Source: an uncultured Granulosicoccus sp.
GTDB taxonomy: Bacteria > Pseudomonadota > Gammaproteobacteria > Granulosicoccales > Granulosicoccaceae
Length of the DNA stretch: 64,000 bases
Assembly (NCBI GenBank): GCA_947492525.1
Contig: CANLNQ010000031.1
Location: 1 to 64,000 of the forward strand
Direction: 5' to 3'
The notes under the pieces were generated by a model, which had not been told where the DNA came from, did no database searches, and saw only the letters and a list, made by a program, of their open reading frames with translations. Shown here piece by piece: positions 45,778 to 56,090 of the stretch (the first letter of the stretch is position 1; every line of letters starts with the position of its first letter). Position numbers and translations under genes: made by a program.

Positions 45778-46485
45778 TCACAACGTCAACAGCACCGCCC
45801 GTTCCTCTGCCGTCAGATGTCGCCATTGACCGATGGGAAGGTTCTGCAGCTCGACATGCATGATCCGGATGCGCTCCAGCTTCATCACTGAGTAGTGAAA
45901 GTGCCTGCACATGCGACGAATCTGTCGGTTCAAGCCCTGTACCAGCGTTATCCTGAACACACGGTCGGACTCCCTGACAACGACACACCGCCGGGTGACA
46001 ACGCCCAGCATGGGAACACCATGGCTCATGCCTGCCATGAATTCTTCGGTGATGTCCTTGTTCACCGTGACACGATATTCCTTTTCGTGCTGGTTGCCTG
46101 CCGAGAGAATCTTGTTTGCCAGATCGCTGCGGTTGGTCAGAAGAATCAACCCTTGAGATGCCTTGTCCAGTCTACCGACGGGAAAGACCCGACTGTCGTG
46201 AGCGACGAAATCCACGATATTGTGCTCGACTGATCTTGCCGCCGTACAAACCACGCCTACCGGTTTGTTCAAGGCCAGCACGATGGTCTTCTCCAGTGGT
46301 AGAGGGGCCACCCTCTGACCATCGAGCGTGACCGTATCACCCGCACCTACCGTTTCTCCGAGTATCGCCTGCCGGCCGTTGATCTGTACGGCACCGCGTT
46401 TGATGAGAACATCCGCAGCCTTTCTTGACAACAGGCCGCTTGCACAGAGGTACTTGTTGATGCGAATCGCTGTCAAGGGAGACAC
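45778..46485 (-). CDS. rluF: 23S rRNA pseudouridine synthase RluF
   Basis: Isomerises uridine 2604 in 23S rRNA (and Tyr-tRNA in E. coli). The 235-residue protein has an S4 RNA-binding domain (IRINKYLCASGLLSRKAADV) and the catalytic core with Asp in VFPVGRLDKASQGLILLTN, then AGNQHEKEYRVTVNKDITEE and FRITLVQGLNRQIRRMCRHF. The match to E. coli RluF is close along its length, but the basic C-terminal tail is missing. GTG at 46485 (VSPLTAIRINKY) mirrors the E. coli start; ATG at 46545 would overlap tdh by 35 nt. Confidence 0.9.
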   Translation of the reverse strand: MSPLTAIRINKYLCASGLLSRKAADVLIKRGAVQINGRQAILGETVGAGDTVTLDGQRVAPLPLEKTIVLALNKPVGVVCTAARSVEHNIVDFVAHDSRVFPVGRLDKASQGLILLTNRSDLANKILSAGNQHEKEYRVTVNKDITEEFMAGMSHGVPMLGVVTRRCVVVRESDRVFRITLVQGLNRQIRRMCRHFHYSVMKLERIRIMHVELQNLPIGQWRHLTAEERAVLLTL

Positions 46486-46510
46486 CGCATGAGCAGGCCT
46501 GTAAGCTGGT

Positions 46511-47560
46511 TCAGCCCCAATCCATGACCACCTTGCCGGCTTCACCGGCGATCATGGCTGCGAAACCTTCTTCGTAGTCGTCGATTGAAATACGGTGTGT
46601 GATCAGCTCGCTCAGATCCAGACCCGATTGCACCAGAGCAATCATCTTGTACCAGGTTTCGAACATCTCGCGACCATAGATGCCCTTGACGTTGAGCATC
46701 TTGAAGATGATCTTGTTCCAGTCGACAGCGAACTCGGTAGGGGCGATACCCAATAATGCAATCTTGCCACCATTGTTCATCTTGTCGATCATGTCTCGCA
46801 TGGCTGGCGCGGCACCTGACATTTCAAGGCCCACATCAAAGCCTTCGTTCATGCCCAGTTCCTGCATGACATCGGAGAGTGTCTGCTCGGCCGCATTCAC
46901 CACATGCTGAACACCCAGTTGTCTGGCGAGCTGGATACGGTAAGGGTTGATATCGGTGATGACGGTCTTGCGTGCGCCCACCTTCTGCGCCACCAGCGCT
47001 CCCATGATACCGATCGGTCCTGCGCCGGTAACCAGGACATCTTCGCCCACCAGGTCAAAGCTCAATGCCGTATGCACAGCGTTGCCGAAGGGGTCGAAGA
47101 TCGCAGCAATCTCATCGGGTATGTCATCAGGAATCGGTACGACATTGCTTTCCGGGATGCAGAGATACTCGGCGAAAGAGCCCGGGCGATTGACGCCGAC
47201 CCCCTGCGTGTTGCGACACAGATGACCGCGCCCGGCGCGGCAGTTACGGCAGGTACCACAGACAATATGACCCTCACCCGACACACGCTGGCCGATCTGG
47301 TATTTGACGGCGGCAGTTCCACAGTCCACGATCTCGCCACAGAATTCATGGCCGACAACCATGGGCACCGGCACAACCTTCTGCGACCATTCATCCCATT
47401 TCCAGATATGCACATCTGTGCCACAGATGGCCGATTTTCTCACCTTGATGAGTACATCGCGCGGACCCGCCTCGGGAATGGGCACGTGCTCCATCCAGAG
47501 ACCGGCTTCAGGTCTTGCCTTTACCAGCGCTTTCATCTGGTTGCTGTTGCGACTACCCAT
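46511..47560 (-). CDS. tdh: L-threonine 3-dehydrogenase
   Basis: Zinc-dependent oxidation of L-threonine to 2-amino-3-oxobutyrate with NAD+. The 349-residue medium-chain dehydrogenase closely follows E. coli Tdh ([49 protein letters not shown]). Structural zinc cysteines are in [15 protein letters not shown]; the cofactor motif is [17 protein letters not shown] at 47560 has AGGA 8 nt upstream; the conserved start at Met 47536 is nine residues inside. The usual partner gene kbl is absent here. A TauD-type oxygenase gene precedes it on the same strand. Confidence 0.92.
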   Translation of the reverse strand: MGSRNSNQMKALVKARPEAGLWMEHVPIPEAGPRDVLIKVRKSAICGTDVHIWKWDEWSQKVVPVPMVVGHEFCGEIVDCGTAAVKYQIGQRVSGEGHIVCGTCRNCRAGRGHLCRNTQGVGVNRPGSFAEYLCIPESNVVPIPDDIPDEIAAIFDPFGNAVHTALSFDLVGEDVLVTGAGPIGIMGALVAQKVGARKTVITDINPYRIQLARQLGVQHVVNAAEQTLSDVMQELGMNEGFDVGLEMSGAAPAMRDMIDKMNNGGKIALLGIAPTEFAVDWNKIIFKMLNVKGIYGREMFETWYKMIALVQSGLDLSELITHRISIDDYEEGFAAMIAGEAGKVVMDWG

Positions 47561-47609
47561 TTCGATCATCCTAATTTGACGTTTGATGTCGTGTCATGTC
47601 CCGGTGCCA

Positions 47610-48761
47610 TCATTCGGTATTGTGCACCGGCGAGCGCGGCTTGAGTGGCGCACGCAGTGGCGCACGCAGTGGCGCACGCAGTGGCGCACGCAGTGGCGCA
47701 TGCAGTGGCGCACGCAGTGGCGCATGCAGCCGGGTGGCGCTGGTGATGATACCGCCGCGATGACCGACTTCCAGACTGCCATAGCGTTGTGCAAAGCAGG
47801 AGGGCAATTCCCGGTCGCCGTCGATGGACGACCACAGACGCAGCAGGTGGCGCCGTTTTTCAGGGTCTGGCCAATCGGTGAAGGCGGTGCGATCGTGCAA
47901 TTGAGAGTGGTTGTACACGAATTGCATGTCGCCCGGCTGCAGGCGCATGCTCAGGTGCAGATCCGCATCGTTGGCCAGACTATCGAACAGGTCCAGAGCG
48001 TCGACATGCTCGGGGCTCAGTACAAAGGCATCGGCAAAGCGCTGGGCGCTGTCGATGTACTGCCGCTGATAGAAGACGGTCAGCTTGCCCTTGTGCCACG
48101 TGAGCGGGGGAATCGTCATGAAAGGAGCCATCCCTTCAGGGATCTCGCCCCGACGATCAGTGGCGATGGGGTCGAACAGCCTGATCAGCAGATCGGGACG
48201 TTCCGACCTCATCCGGTTGTAGATCGACTCGGCGCTGACCAGCAGGGAGTCGCCTCCCTGCATGCCCTCACGCAGACACAGCAGGCCCACGACATCAGCG
48301 CTATCGGTGTGAAAACTCTGACGAGCATTGGTCTGATAGATGCGAGATGTCGGGTCTTCGGGATCAGCTCCGACGTTGCATACATGTCCCAGAACGTGCC
48401 CGGCGGCATTCTGGGAACGAGCCAATCCGAGATGGGCACCCAGGCCGCAGAAGATGGCGGCCGTCATCTCCAGCGAGTAACGTTCGACGGGCAGCCCTCG
48501 GATAAGCTCGAAACCGATACCGTGAATCAGTTTTTTCTTCAATGTCTGCAGATGCTGTGCGAAGTGATTCAGTGGAAAGTCTGCGCGAGTGATTTCTCCG
48601 ACGTCGCGACCCAGCGAGAGGAAGTGTGTCGCCGCTGCTTCCAGTTCGGTGATGTCCCTGTTCGTGAGCGTCAGCAGCCATTGGCGAGAGTCCGCCAGCA
48701 TCTGTGCACCGATCCAGGCAGCGGGGCCGTTGATGTGCTCGGGAAGGCTGCAATTGTTCAT
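47610..48761 (-). CDS. TauD/TfdA-family 2-oxoglutarate-dependent oxygenase with a repeat tail
   Basis: Non-haem iron oxygenase of 383 residues. The TauD fold (about 1-330) has the metal-binding His-x-Asp in QSFHTDSADVVG, the distal His in SQLHDRTAF, and 2-oxoglutarate-binding Arg in KRRHLLRLW. The last 40 residues depart from the family: they are a run of APLR/APLH tetrapeptides encoded by a 12-bp minisatellite, followed by KPRSPVHNTE. Substrate unknown; relatives hydroxylate small amino or carboxylic acids. It lies 49 nt upstream of tdh on the same strand, so co-transcription is possible. Confidence 0.85.
   Translation of the reverse strand: MNNCSLPEHINGPAAWIGAQMLADSRQWLLTLTNRDITELEAAATHFLSLGRDVGEITRADFPLNHFAQHLQTLKKKLIHGIGFELIRGLPVERYSLEMTAAIFCGLGAHLGLARSQNAAGHVLGHVCNVGADPEDPTSRIYQTNARQSFHTDSADVVGLLCLREGMQGGDSLLVSAESIYNRMRSERPDLLIRLFDPIATDRRGEIPEGMAPFMTIPPLTWHKGKLTVFYQRQYIDSAQRFADAFVLSPEHVDALDLFDSLANDADLHLSMRLQPGDMQFVYNHSQLHDRTAFTDWPDPEKRRHLLRLWSSIDGDRELPSCFAQRYGSLEVGHRGGIITSATRLHAPLRAPLHAPLRAPLRAPLRAPLRAPLKPRSPVHNTE
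47644..47727. repeat. 12-bp minisatellite (7 units) inside the oxygenase gene
   Basis: Seven perfect-phase units of AGTGGCGCACGC, with ACGC/ATGC variants at units 5 and 7. Because the unit is a multiple of three, expansion or contraction keeps the reading frame and adds or removes Ala-Pro-Leu-Arg in the protein tail. Confidence 0.95.
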
Positions 48762-48904
48762 GGGGTTCCGGTTGTTGCAATTTCTCCGGTTCACTGAGTA
48801 CCGGAACGCTGCTATTCTTTCATAACACTGTGGAATCCTCCAGGGCAATGCACTGACCAGGTCTGACTGCCCGGGAGATCGATAACTGCCATTGGAGGAT
48901 ATGA

Positions 48905-50551
<1,647 letters not shown>

Positions 50552-50559
50552 GCCCTAGC

Positions 50560-50845
50560 GTCGATAGTCACCATGACGTTTGCATGCGGGTTTCCTGGTG
50601 GTGCACGAGCCGCGGCGCACCAGGCGACCAGGCGGTTGATGTTGGCCCGACGCATGGCCAAGGTGTGATTGATCGAGAACAGGGGATCGAAACCGACCGT
50701 CTTCAGTTCCCCCTGTCCGGTCACGCAACCACGTTTACTCGGGTGCACTGTATGTGAGCTTTCCGGAAAATGGTGTTGGATAAGCGTTGCATACTGATCA
50801 TGCCCATCGGTGTTGAAACAGGCCTCAGCCAACTCGATCCCCCGA
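50560..50845 (-). pseudogene. Transposase-like fragment
   Basis: A stop-free minus-strand stretch of about 90 codons between convergent pgm and the ABC ATPase gene. ELAEACFNTDGHDQYATLIQ, then HPSKRGCVTGQGELKTVGFD and PLFSINHTLAMRRANINRLV resemble, from memory, an IS1-like or related transposase C-terminal part (normally continuing RRTWCTTKKP). Here that continuation is replaced by unrelated residues, so it is a truncated remnant. No terminal inverted repeats or target duplications are apparent. Its left end reaches the final codons of the ATPase gene on the same strand. Confidence 0.45.
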
Positions 50846-51880
50846 CTGCATATCGAACAAGGCCGTGCTGGCCATATCGACTGTCAGTGCAATGCGCTTG
50901 CCGCTCCATTGCAGGGCCCGGGCCTCCAGTTCGGCAATCACGTGAGTGCCTGCCAGATGAAAGGTACCGTAGCTGCGAGAGCCGGTGGGCTGCACGACTT
51001 CGAGGCTGACTTGCAACGTGTCGGATCCACTATCGACATGTGACCAGTGCTCCGGCCTCACGCCCCAGTGATAGCTGCCATCGACAATATCGGCTTGAGT
51101 GTTCAGCTGCTGTCCATCAGGCAGTGTCATGGTGCCCGAGGCAATGTTCACTTCGATGAAGTTCATCGGTGGTGAGCCGAGGAAGCCCGCAACGTACCGA
51201 TTGATTGGCCGTTCGAACAACTCCAGAGGCGCTCCCGCCTGTTCGATACGACCATCACGCAGTAGTACGATACGCTCGGCCAGCGTCATCGCCTCGATCT
51301 GGTCGTGGGTGACGTAGATGAAAGTCTTGTCCAGACGCTCGTGCAGACGCTTGATTTCCTCGCGCATGCCATCGCGCAGTTTGGCATCCAGGTTCGACAG
51401 GGGCTCGTCGAACAGGTACAGATCGGCGTCGCGTACGATCGCACGACCGATGGCGACCCGTTGCCGCTCGCCACCGGAGAGTTCCTTCGGTGTGTTCTGC
51501 AGCAAGCGTGTGATATCCAGTAACTCCGCTGCCCAACGCACCTGCCTGTCGAGTTCCGGCTCGGCGAACTGGCGGGTACGCAGTCCGAACGCGATATTCT
51601 CGTAGACACTCAGATAGGGGTAGAGCGCATAGCTCTGGAAGACCATGGCGATGTTGCGTTCTCGAGGTGCCAGTCCGTTGAAGGCGCGCTCACCGAGGGT
51701 GATGGTGCCCTGCGAGATGTCTTCCAGGCCCGCGATACAGCGCAGTAGCGTACTCTTGCCGCAACCCGACGCACCAACCAGCACCAGAAACTCACCGGCG
51801 GGCACATCGATGGAAATGCCCTTCACCGCCTGATGGTCACCATAGTTCTTGACGATATTGTCGAGCTGTAGATTCGGCAT
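50825..51880 (-). CDS. Sugar ABC transporter ATP-binding protein (MalK/UgpC type)
   Basis: ATPase of 351 residues for the importer encoded just upstream. Walker A GASGCGKST, Q-loop MVFQSYALYP, signature LSGGERQRVAIGRA, Walker B LYLFDEPLSNLD and H-loop YVTHDQIEAM are intact. The C-terminal regulatory OB-like domain (about 235-350) contains PMNFIEVNIA and WGVRPEHW. Start MPNLQLDNIVKNYG, 5 nt after the permease stop. It is the last gene of the predicted apiose/apionate operon. Confidence 0.92.
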   Translation of the reverse strand: MPNLQLDNIVKNYGDHQAVKGISIDVPAGEFLVLVGASGCGKSTLLRCIAGLEDISQGTITLGERAFNGLAPRERNIAMVFQSYALYPYLSVYENIAFGLRTRQFAEPELDRQVRWAAELLDITRLLQNTPKELSGGERQRVAIGRAIVRDADLYLFDEPLSNLDAKLRDGMREEIKRLHERLDKTFIYVTHDQIEAMTLAERIVLLRDGRIEQAGAPLELFERPINRYVAGFLGSPPMNFIEVNIASGTMTLPDGQQLNTQADIVDGSYHWGVRPEHWSHVDSGSDTLQVSLEVVQPTGSRSYGTFHLAGTHVIAELEARALQWSGKRIALTVDMASTALFDMQSGDRVG

Positions 51881-51885
51881 CTGAC

Positions 51886-52713
51886 TTAACCCTTGACGGC
51901 GCCCATGGACACGCCACGGACAATGAATTTCTGCATCGTGGCTACGACCACGAACATTGGCAGTACGCCCAGCACGCTCATCGCAGAGATCTTCGACCAG
52001 AAGGTGGACTGTGAGCCGAAGTAACCGGTGACCTTTACCGTATAGGTCACCACCTCGGACTTGCTGAGAATCAGGGCGAAGATGAAATCGTTCCAGGCGA
52101 AGATGAAGGTGAAGACGGCAGTAGCGAAGAGACCGCCACGCGCCATCGGCATGACCACCTTGCGCAGCACCTGCCAGCGCGTCAGACCATCGATCATGGC
52201 GCTCTGTTCGAGCTCGATCGGTATGTCCTGAATGTAACCACGCATCATCCAGGTGACGTAGGGAATATTGAATGCCGTATAGAGCATGATCAGGCCCACA
52301 TAGGAATCCACCAGATTCCACGACACATACAGCAGAAAGATGGGGAAGGCGACGCAGATGGGGGGGATCATGCGTTGTGAGATGATCCAGATGGACAGAT
52401 GATCTCCGCCGGTCCGAAAGCGCACAATGGAATAGGCGGCGAGGGTGCCCACCAGCATGGCCAGGACGGTGCTGATACCGGCTGTTATCAGGGAATTCCA
52501 GACCGCCACGACATCACCATCGCGAAACAGGGTCAGGTAGCTTGAAACATCAAGTTGCTGCGGAAACCAGACCGGGGGATAGGCGTAGACTTCCTCGGGT
52601 GACTTGAAGGAGATGGCTACCAGCCAGTAGACCGGAAAGGCGAAGATCAGCGTGACACCCAGGGCGATGGCGAAGCGCAGCCATAGGCGCCAGCCCGTGT
52701 CGCGGCGATTCAT
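51886..52713 (-). CDS. Sugar ABC transporter permease, MalG-like
   Basis: A 275-residue inner-membrane permease of the CUT1 group with six hydrophobic segments. The EAA-type loop reads LEQSAMIDGLTRWQVLRKVV, where it contacts the ATPase. It ends VRGVSMGAVKG, typical of MalG-like proteins. Its start overlaps the stop of the partner permease by ATGA, showing coupled translation. Confidence 0.92.
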   Translation of the reverse strand: MNRRDTGWRLWLRFAIALGVTLIFAFPVYWLVAISFKSPEEVYAYPPVWFPQQLDVSSYLTLFRDGDVVAVWNSLITAGISTVLAMLVGTLAAYSIVRFRTGGDHLSIWIISQRMIPPICVAFPIFLLYVSWNLVDSYVGLIMLYTAFNIPYVTWMMRGYIQDIPIELEQSAMIDGLTRWQVLRKVVMPMARGGLFATAVFTFIFAWNDFIFALILSKSEVVTYTVKVTGYFGSQSTFWSKISAMSVLGVLPMFVVVATMQKFIVRGVSMGAVKG

Positions 52714-53591
52714 CGTGACACCTCCACCCGGCGCAAGGCGGCGACCACGAAGACGGTCAACAGCACGATGACGAGAAAGGCAATGGCGGCCGAGTAGGAT
52801 ATCTCGAATTCGCGAAAGGCCATCTGGTAGGCGTAGATGGACAGGGTTTCCGTGGCGGTGCCGGGGCCACCCTGGGTCATGGTCCAGACAAGATCGAATA
52901 CCCGGAACAGGTCCAGCGCACGAATCAGGACGGCGATGAACATGACCGGCATGATGGCGGGCAACACGATGCGCCGGAAGGTCATCCACCAGGAGGCACC
53001 GTCAATCTGGGCCGCTTCGAGTTGTTCACGATCGACGTTCGACAAGGCCGCGTAGAGCAGCAGGAACATGAAGGGCGTCCACTGCCAGACCTCGGCAATG
53101 AGGATGGCGGGCCAGACCAGGCTGGCGCTGACCGTCCACAGCAACTTGACATCGGTACCGGCCAGCCAGCTGATGATCTGATTGACCGGCCCGAAGCGCT
53201 GGTCGAGCATGAGCCGCCAGGTGGCACCGGCGACGATGGGGGAAATGATGGTGGGCAGCAGGATGATCGAGATCAGTGCGGCCTTGAACGGAATCTTCTC
53301 GAGAAACAGCACCGCCAGCAGATAGCCCAGAACCAGTTCGATGGGCAGGGCCACAGCCGTGAACAGCAGCGTGCGGACAATCGAGTGCCAGAGCCTGTCG
53401 TCGGACAACAGGCGCTCATAGTTGAGCAGTCCCTGAAAGCTTCGAATATCGTCGAACAGGGAGATGTTCTGGAAGCTTGCGATGATCAGTTTGATGAACG
53501 GATACAGGCCGATCAACAGGATGAAGAACACCGCCGGAGCAACCAGCAGGTATCGAAACGTGCGATCGTTGTCCAACAGAGTCTTCAGCAT
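52710..53591 (-). CDS. Sugar ABC transporter permease, MalF-like
   Basis: A 293-residue CUT1 permease with six membrane segments (LLVAPAVFFILLIGLYPFIK is the first). The EAA loop is REQLEAAQIDGASWWMTFRR. It pairs with the MalG-like permease with which it overlaps. It follows the binding-protein gene by 128 nt, a gap usual where binding proteins need higher expression. Confidence 0.92.
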   Translation of the reverse strand: MLKTLLDNDRTFRYLLVAPAVFFILLIGLYPFIKLIIASFQNISLFDDIRSFQGLLNYERLLSDDRLWHSIVRTLLFTAVALPIELVLGYLLAVLFLEKIPFKAALISIILLPTIISPIVAGATWRLMLDQRFGPVNQIISWLAGTDVKLLWTVSASLVWPAILIAEVWQWTPFMFLLLYAALSNVDREQLEAAQIDGASWWMTFRRIVLPAIMPVMFIAVLIRALDLFRVFDLVWTMTQGGPGTATETLSIYAYQMAFREFEISYSAAIAFLVIVLLTVFVVAALRRVEVSR

Positions 53592-53719
53592 CGTGTCGTG
53601 TCGTCTCCTCGGCAGCTTGATTCATCGGGTGGATTCAACCGAATGTAGGCCCCGGAGCAAGTTCGCTCCGGGACGGTGCATGGCAGGGAATTCACGCCCT
53701 GGAACTCATACCGGGCCAC

Positions 53720-55165
53720 TCAGGGATAGGCGTTAGGCTTGCTGGCCCAGTCCGCGTAGACACGCTTCTGCTTGTCCACACCGATGCGCTTTGTCAGTTG
53801 ATCCCAGTCCTCTGCCAGATCATCGAGTATCTTCTTCGCGTCTTCCCCTGACCAGAGACGACTGATGGCCTGCCGTAGTGCTTCCTCGTAGCGGTCGGTC
53901 TGCAGCAATGACAGGTCGAGCAAGCCGGTCTCGGCGCCCTTTTGCAGGACATCCAGGTATTCACCGGCATTGGACCAGCGTGAGCGATATTCCTCGCTGG
54001 CAAAGTGGCTGGTGCGGAAGGGGTCGCGCAGAGCGTAGGGCAATTGCACTCGCTGCAGGCTGATTTCCTCACTGTTCATCCATTGGGCGAACAGATAGGC
54101 CGCCTCCTTGTTGGCAGAACCTGATGCCACGGCCAGGGAGAAGCCAACGGCCAGCTCCGGCGTGCCACCCGGCGGCAAGGCATAACCCACCTTGTCCGCG
54201 ACCTTCGTTTCAGGAATCCAGTTGAGCGCCTCGGTACCTTTGCCATAACCCGCAGCCCAGCGCCCCACGGGCGGCCACGAAATGGTCATGGCAATGTCCC
54301 CAGCGAGAAAGGCATTGAAGGCTTCAATGAAACCCCACTGCTCGACACCCGGTGGCATCCAGCTGTTCTCGGCACGCATTTCGGTAAAGACCTTGATACC
54401 AATGTCGGAATTCACAGTGGCGTCCATGCTGTCAGGATCAAAGAACCGACCACCCTCCACCCTGAATCGTTCCTGGAACATGTATTGCGCATTTCCCGGC
54501 TGGCGCAACAATCCGGCGCCGTAGGTCTCGGGTTCATAGGCATCTGTCATGAACTGGCCGATCTCGGAGAACTGCTGCCAGGTCTCCGGTGGTGCCAGCG
54601 GGTAGCCGTATTTTTCCTCAAAGGCACTCTGGTTGGCGGGGTCATCGAACAGGTCACGCCGGTAATAGAGGATCAACACGTCGCCATCATCAGGCAATGC
54701 GTAGATCTTGCCTTCCACCTTCATCTGGTTGTCGCGATACACCGGGGCGATGCCTTGCAGTTCCTCGTGATAGTTGTATTTGTCGACATAGTCGTCGAGA
54801 GGCTCCAGCGCACCAGACATGGCGAGATCCGGCAACTGATTGGGAATGACATTGAGCAGGTCATAGCCACCCGAACCGGAGCGAAAGTCCTGCATGGCCT
54901 TGGTGAACATCTGATCGACCGGGGACTCGATGACGTTGATCTTGATACCGGTGAGTTCTTCCCAGAGCGGACCGGTAAAGTTCTTCGGATCCAGGGGCTG
55001 TAGCCCCGCTTCATACAGAACGTTCAGGGTGACACCTGAATACTGTTTGGCCGCTTCCACTGCCTGTTCGGCTGCGCTCTGTGCCTGCGCATTGCTGATC
55101 AGGCCGAGACAGACGGCGCTGACGGTCAGTACATGACGGGTGTTCTTGACAAACTGGGTGTACAT
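53720..55165 (-). CDS. Sugar ABC transporter substrate-binding protein
   Basis: Periplasmic family 1 solute-binding protein of 481 residues. Signal peptide VLTVSAVCLGLISNAQA, cleaved before QSAAEQAV. The mature protein shows LNVLYEAGLQPLDPKNFTGP, GGYDLLNVI, PVYRDNQMKVEGKIYALPDD and ILYYRRDLFDD. GGAG lies 10 nt before the ATG. It is placed after apnO in the operon. Apiose, apionate or an apiose-containing glycoside are the ligands suggested by context; sequence alone does not decide. Confidence 0.88.
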   Translation of the reverse strand: MYTQFVKNTRHVLTVSAVCLGLISNAQAQSAAEQAVEAAKQYSGVTLNVLYEAGLQPLDPKNFTGPLWEELTGIKINVIESPVDQMFTKAMQDFRSGSGGYDLLNVIPNQLPDLAMSGALEPLDDYVDKYNYHEELQGIAPVYRDNQMKVEGKIYALPDDGDVLILYYRRDLFDDPANQSAFEEKYGYPLAPPETWQQFSEIGQFMTDAYEPETYGAGLLRQPGNAQYMFQERFRVEGGRFFDPDSMDATVNSDIGIKVFTEMRAENSWMPPGVEQWGFIEAFNAFLAGDIAMTISWPPVGRWAAGYGKGTEALNWIPETKVADKVGYALPPGGTPELAVGFSLAVASGSANKEAAYLFAQWMNSEEISLQRVQLPYALRDPFRTSHFASEEYRSRWSNAGEYLDVLQKGAETGLLDLSLLQTDRYEEALRQAISRLWSGEDAKKILDDLAEDWDQLTKRIGVDKQKRVYADWASKPNAYP

Positions 55166-55224
55166 GATTCTGTTACTCCACATCTTGTTACTCCACGGTT
55201 GACGTTGAAACGGGGCCTTGGATT

Positions 55225-56061
55225 TTATTTGCAGATATCGTTTACCGATTGGTTGATGGCGTCCATATTGAAGACCTGGTCCAGCCAGTCTTCCTTGAAG
55301 AGCACGCTCTTCGCATTGTCGATGGCCAGCAAGGCACCGTCCGAGAATTTGCCCTCGGGGAATTCCTCGAAGGCAATCGCCAGTTCGATGTTGAGGTGGC
55401 CGAGAATGAAGTCCCTGGCAGCCTGTGGGGGAACCCCCAGGGTTACGGCCCGATCAGCTGCTTCGCGCAAGGCCATGCACATCGTGGCACCGACCGTCTC
55501 GGACAGAGCAGGCTCCAGGATGGCAATCTGTTCCACTGTACACCGATGCGCGCGTTCCACGGGGGCGTAGATGGCACGAGCAACCGTCTCACATTGCGCA
55601 TAGTGTTCTTCCGGTCCTTGCATCAGGGCGCACACGATGTGCTGCTTTGCCGCGACGCCACCGAAGAAATCAATCTGTTTCTCCTGCGAGTCCTCGTAGT
55701 TGAATATCGAGGGGTGACAGGGGTGGGTGATGAAATAGGTGACATCCTTGCGCTTTGGCATCTTGCCGGCTTGTGGCGCTGCGGCATCGAGCACCACCAG
55801 CGAGGTACCGGGTCTGACCTGATCGATGATACTGTGCGCCACATCGCCGATGGCCCGGTCCGGGACTGCCAACAACACGATATCGGCGCGTGACACGGCC
55901 TGACCCGGCTCGACACAGTCGGCGCCGGTGGCCTCCTTCAGACGCTGACGACCTTCCTCTGAGACTTCGACATGATCCACATCGAAGTCTGTGACTCCCA
56001 GGTTCCTGGCAAGCCTGACACCCATCTTGCCGCCTGCTCCCAATAACGCGATTTTTTTCAT
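55225..56061 (-). CDS. apnO: Probable D-apionate oxidoisomerase
   Basis: NAD-dependent enzyme of 278 residues. N-terminal Rossmann motif LLGAGGKMGVRLARN, IVLLAVPDRAIGDVAH and the central THPCHPSIFNYEDSQEKQID belong to the 6-phosphogluconate dehydrogenase-like group that includes ApnO. The helical C-terminal half (VGATMCMALREAADRAVTLG and FILGHLNIELAIAFEEFPEG) fits. ApnO converts D-apionate to 3-oxo-isoapionate. ATG at 56061 has AGGAA 8 nt upstream. It lies between oiaK and the transporter genes; assignment rests on family resemblance plus the pathway neighbours. A generic phosphogluconate dehydrogenase-like annotation is the fallback. Confidence 0.78.
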   Translation of the reverse strand: MKKIALLGAGGKMGVRLARNLGVTDFDVDHVEVSEEGRQRLKEATGADCVEPGQAVSRADIVLLAVPDRAIGDVAHSIIDQVRPGTSLVVLDAAAPQAGKMPKRKDVTYFITHPCHPSIFNYEDSQEKQIDFFGGVAAKQHIVCALMQGPEEHYAQCETVARAIYAPVERAHRCTVEQIAILEPALSETVGATMCMALREAADRAVTLGVPPQAARDFILGHLNIELAIAFEEFPEGKFSDGALLAIDNAKSVLFKEDWLDQVFNMDAINQSVNDICK

Positions 56062-56090
56062 TGTGTTCCTCACCTGGATCAAGTAGTTGG

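Noticed and set aside
45668-45988. Overlapping minus-strand frame giving an acidic tail after RluF residues
   Set aside because: RluF ends normally in its own frame; reaching this tail would need a frameshift for which there is no slippery site or homology support.
50825-52321. 498-codon version of the ATPase frame
   Set aside because: The first 147 codons are out-of-frame permease sequence; the real start is MPNLQLDN at 51880.
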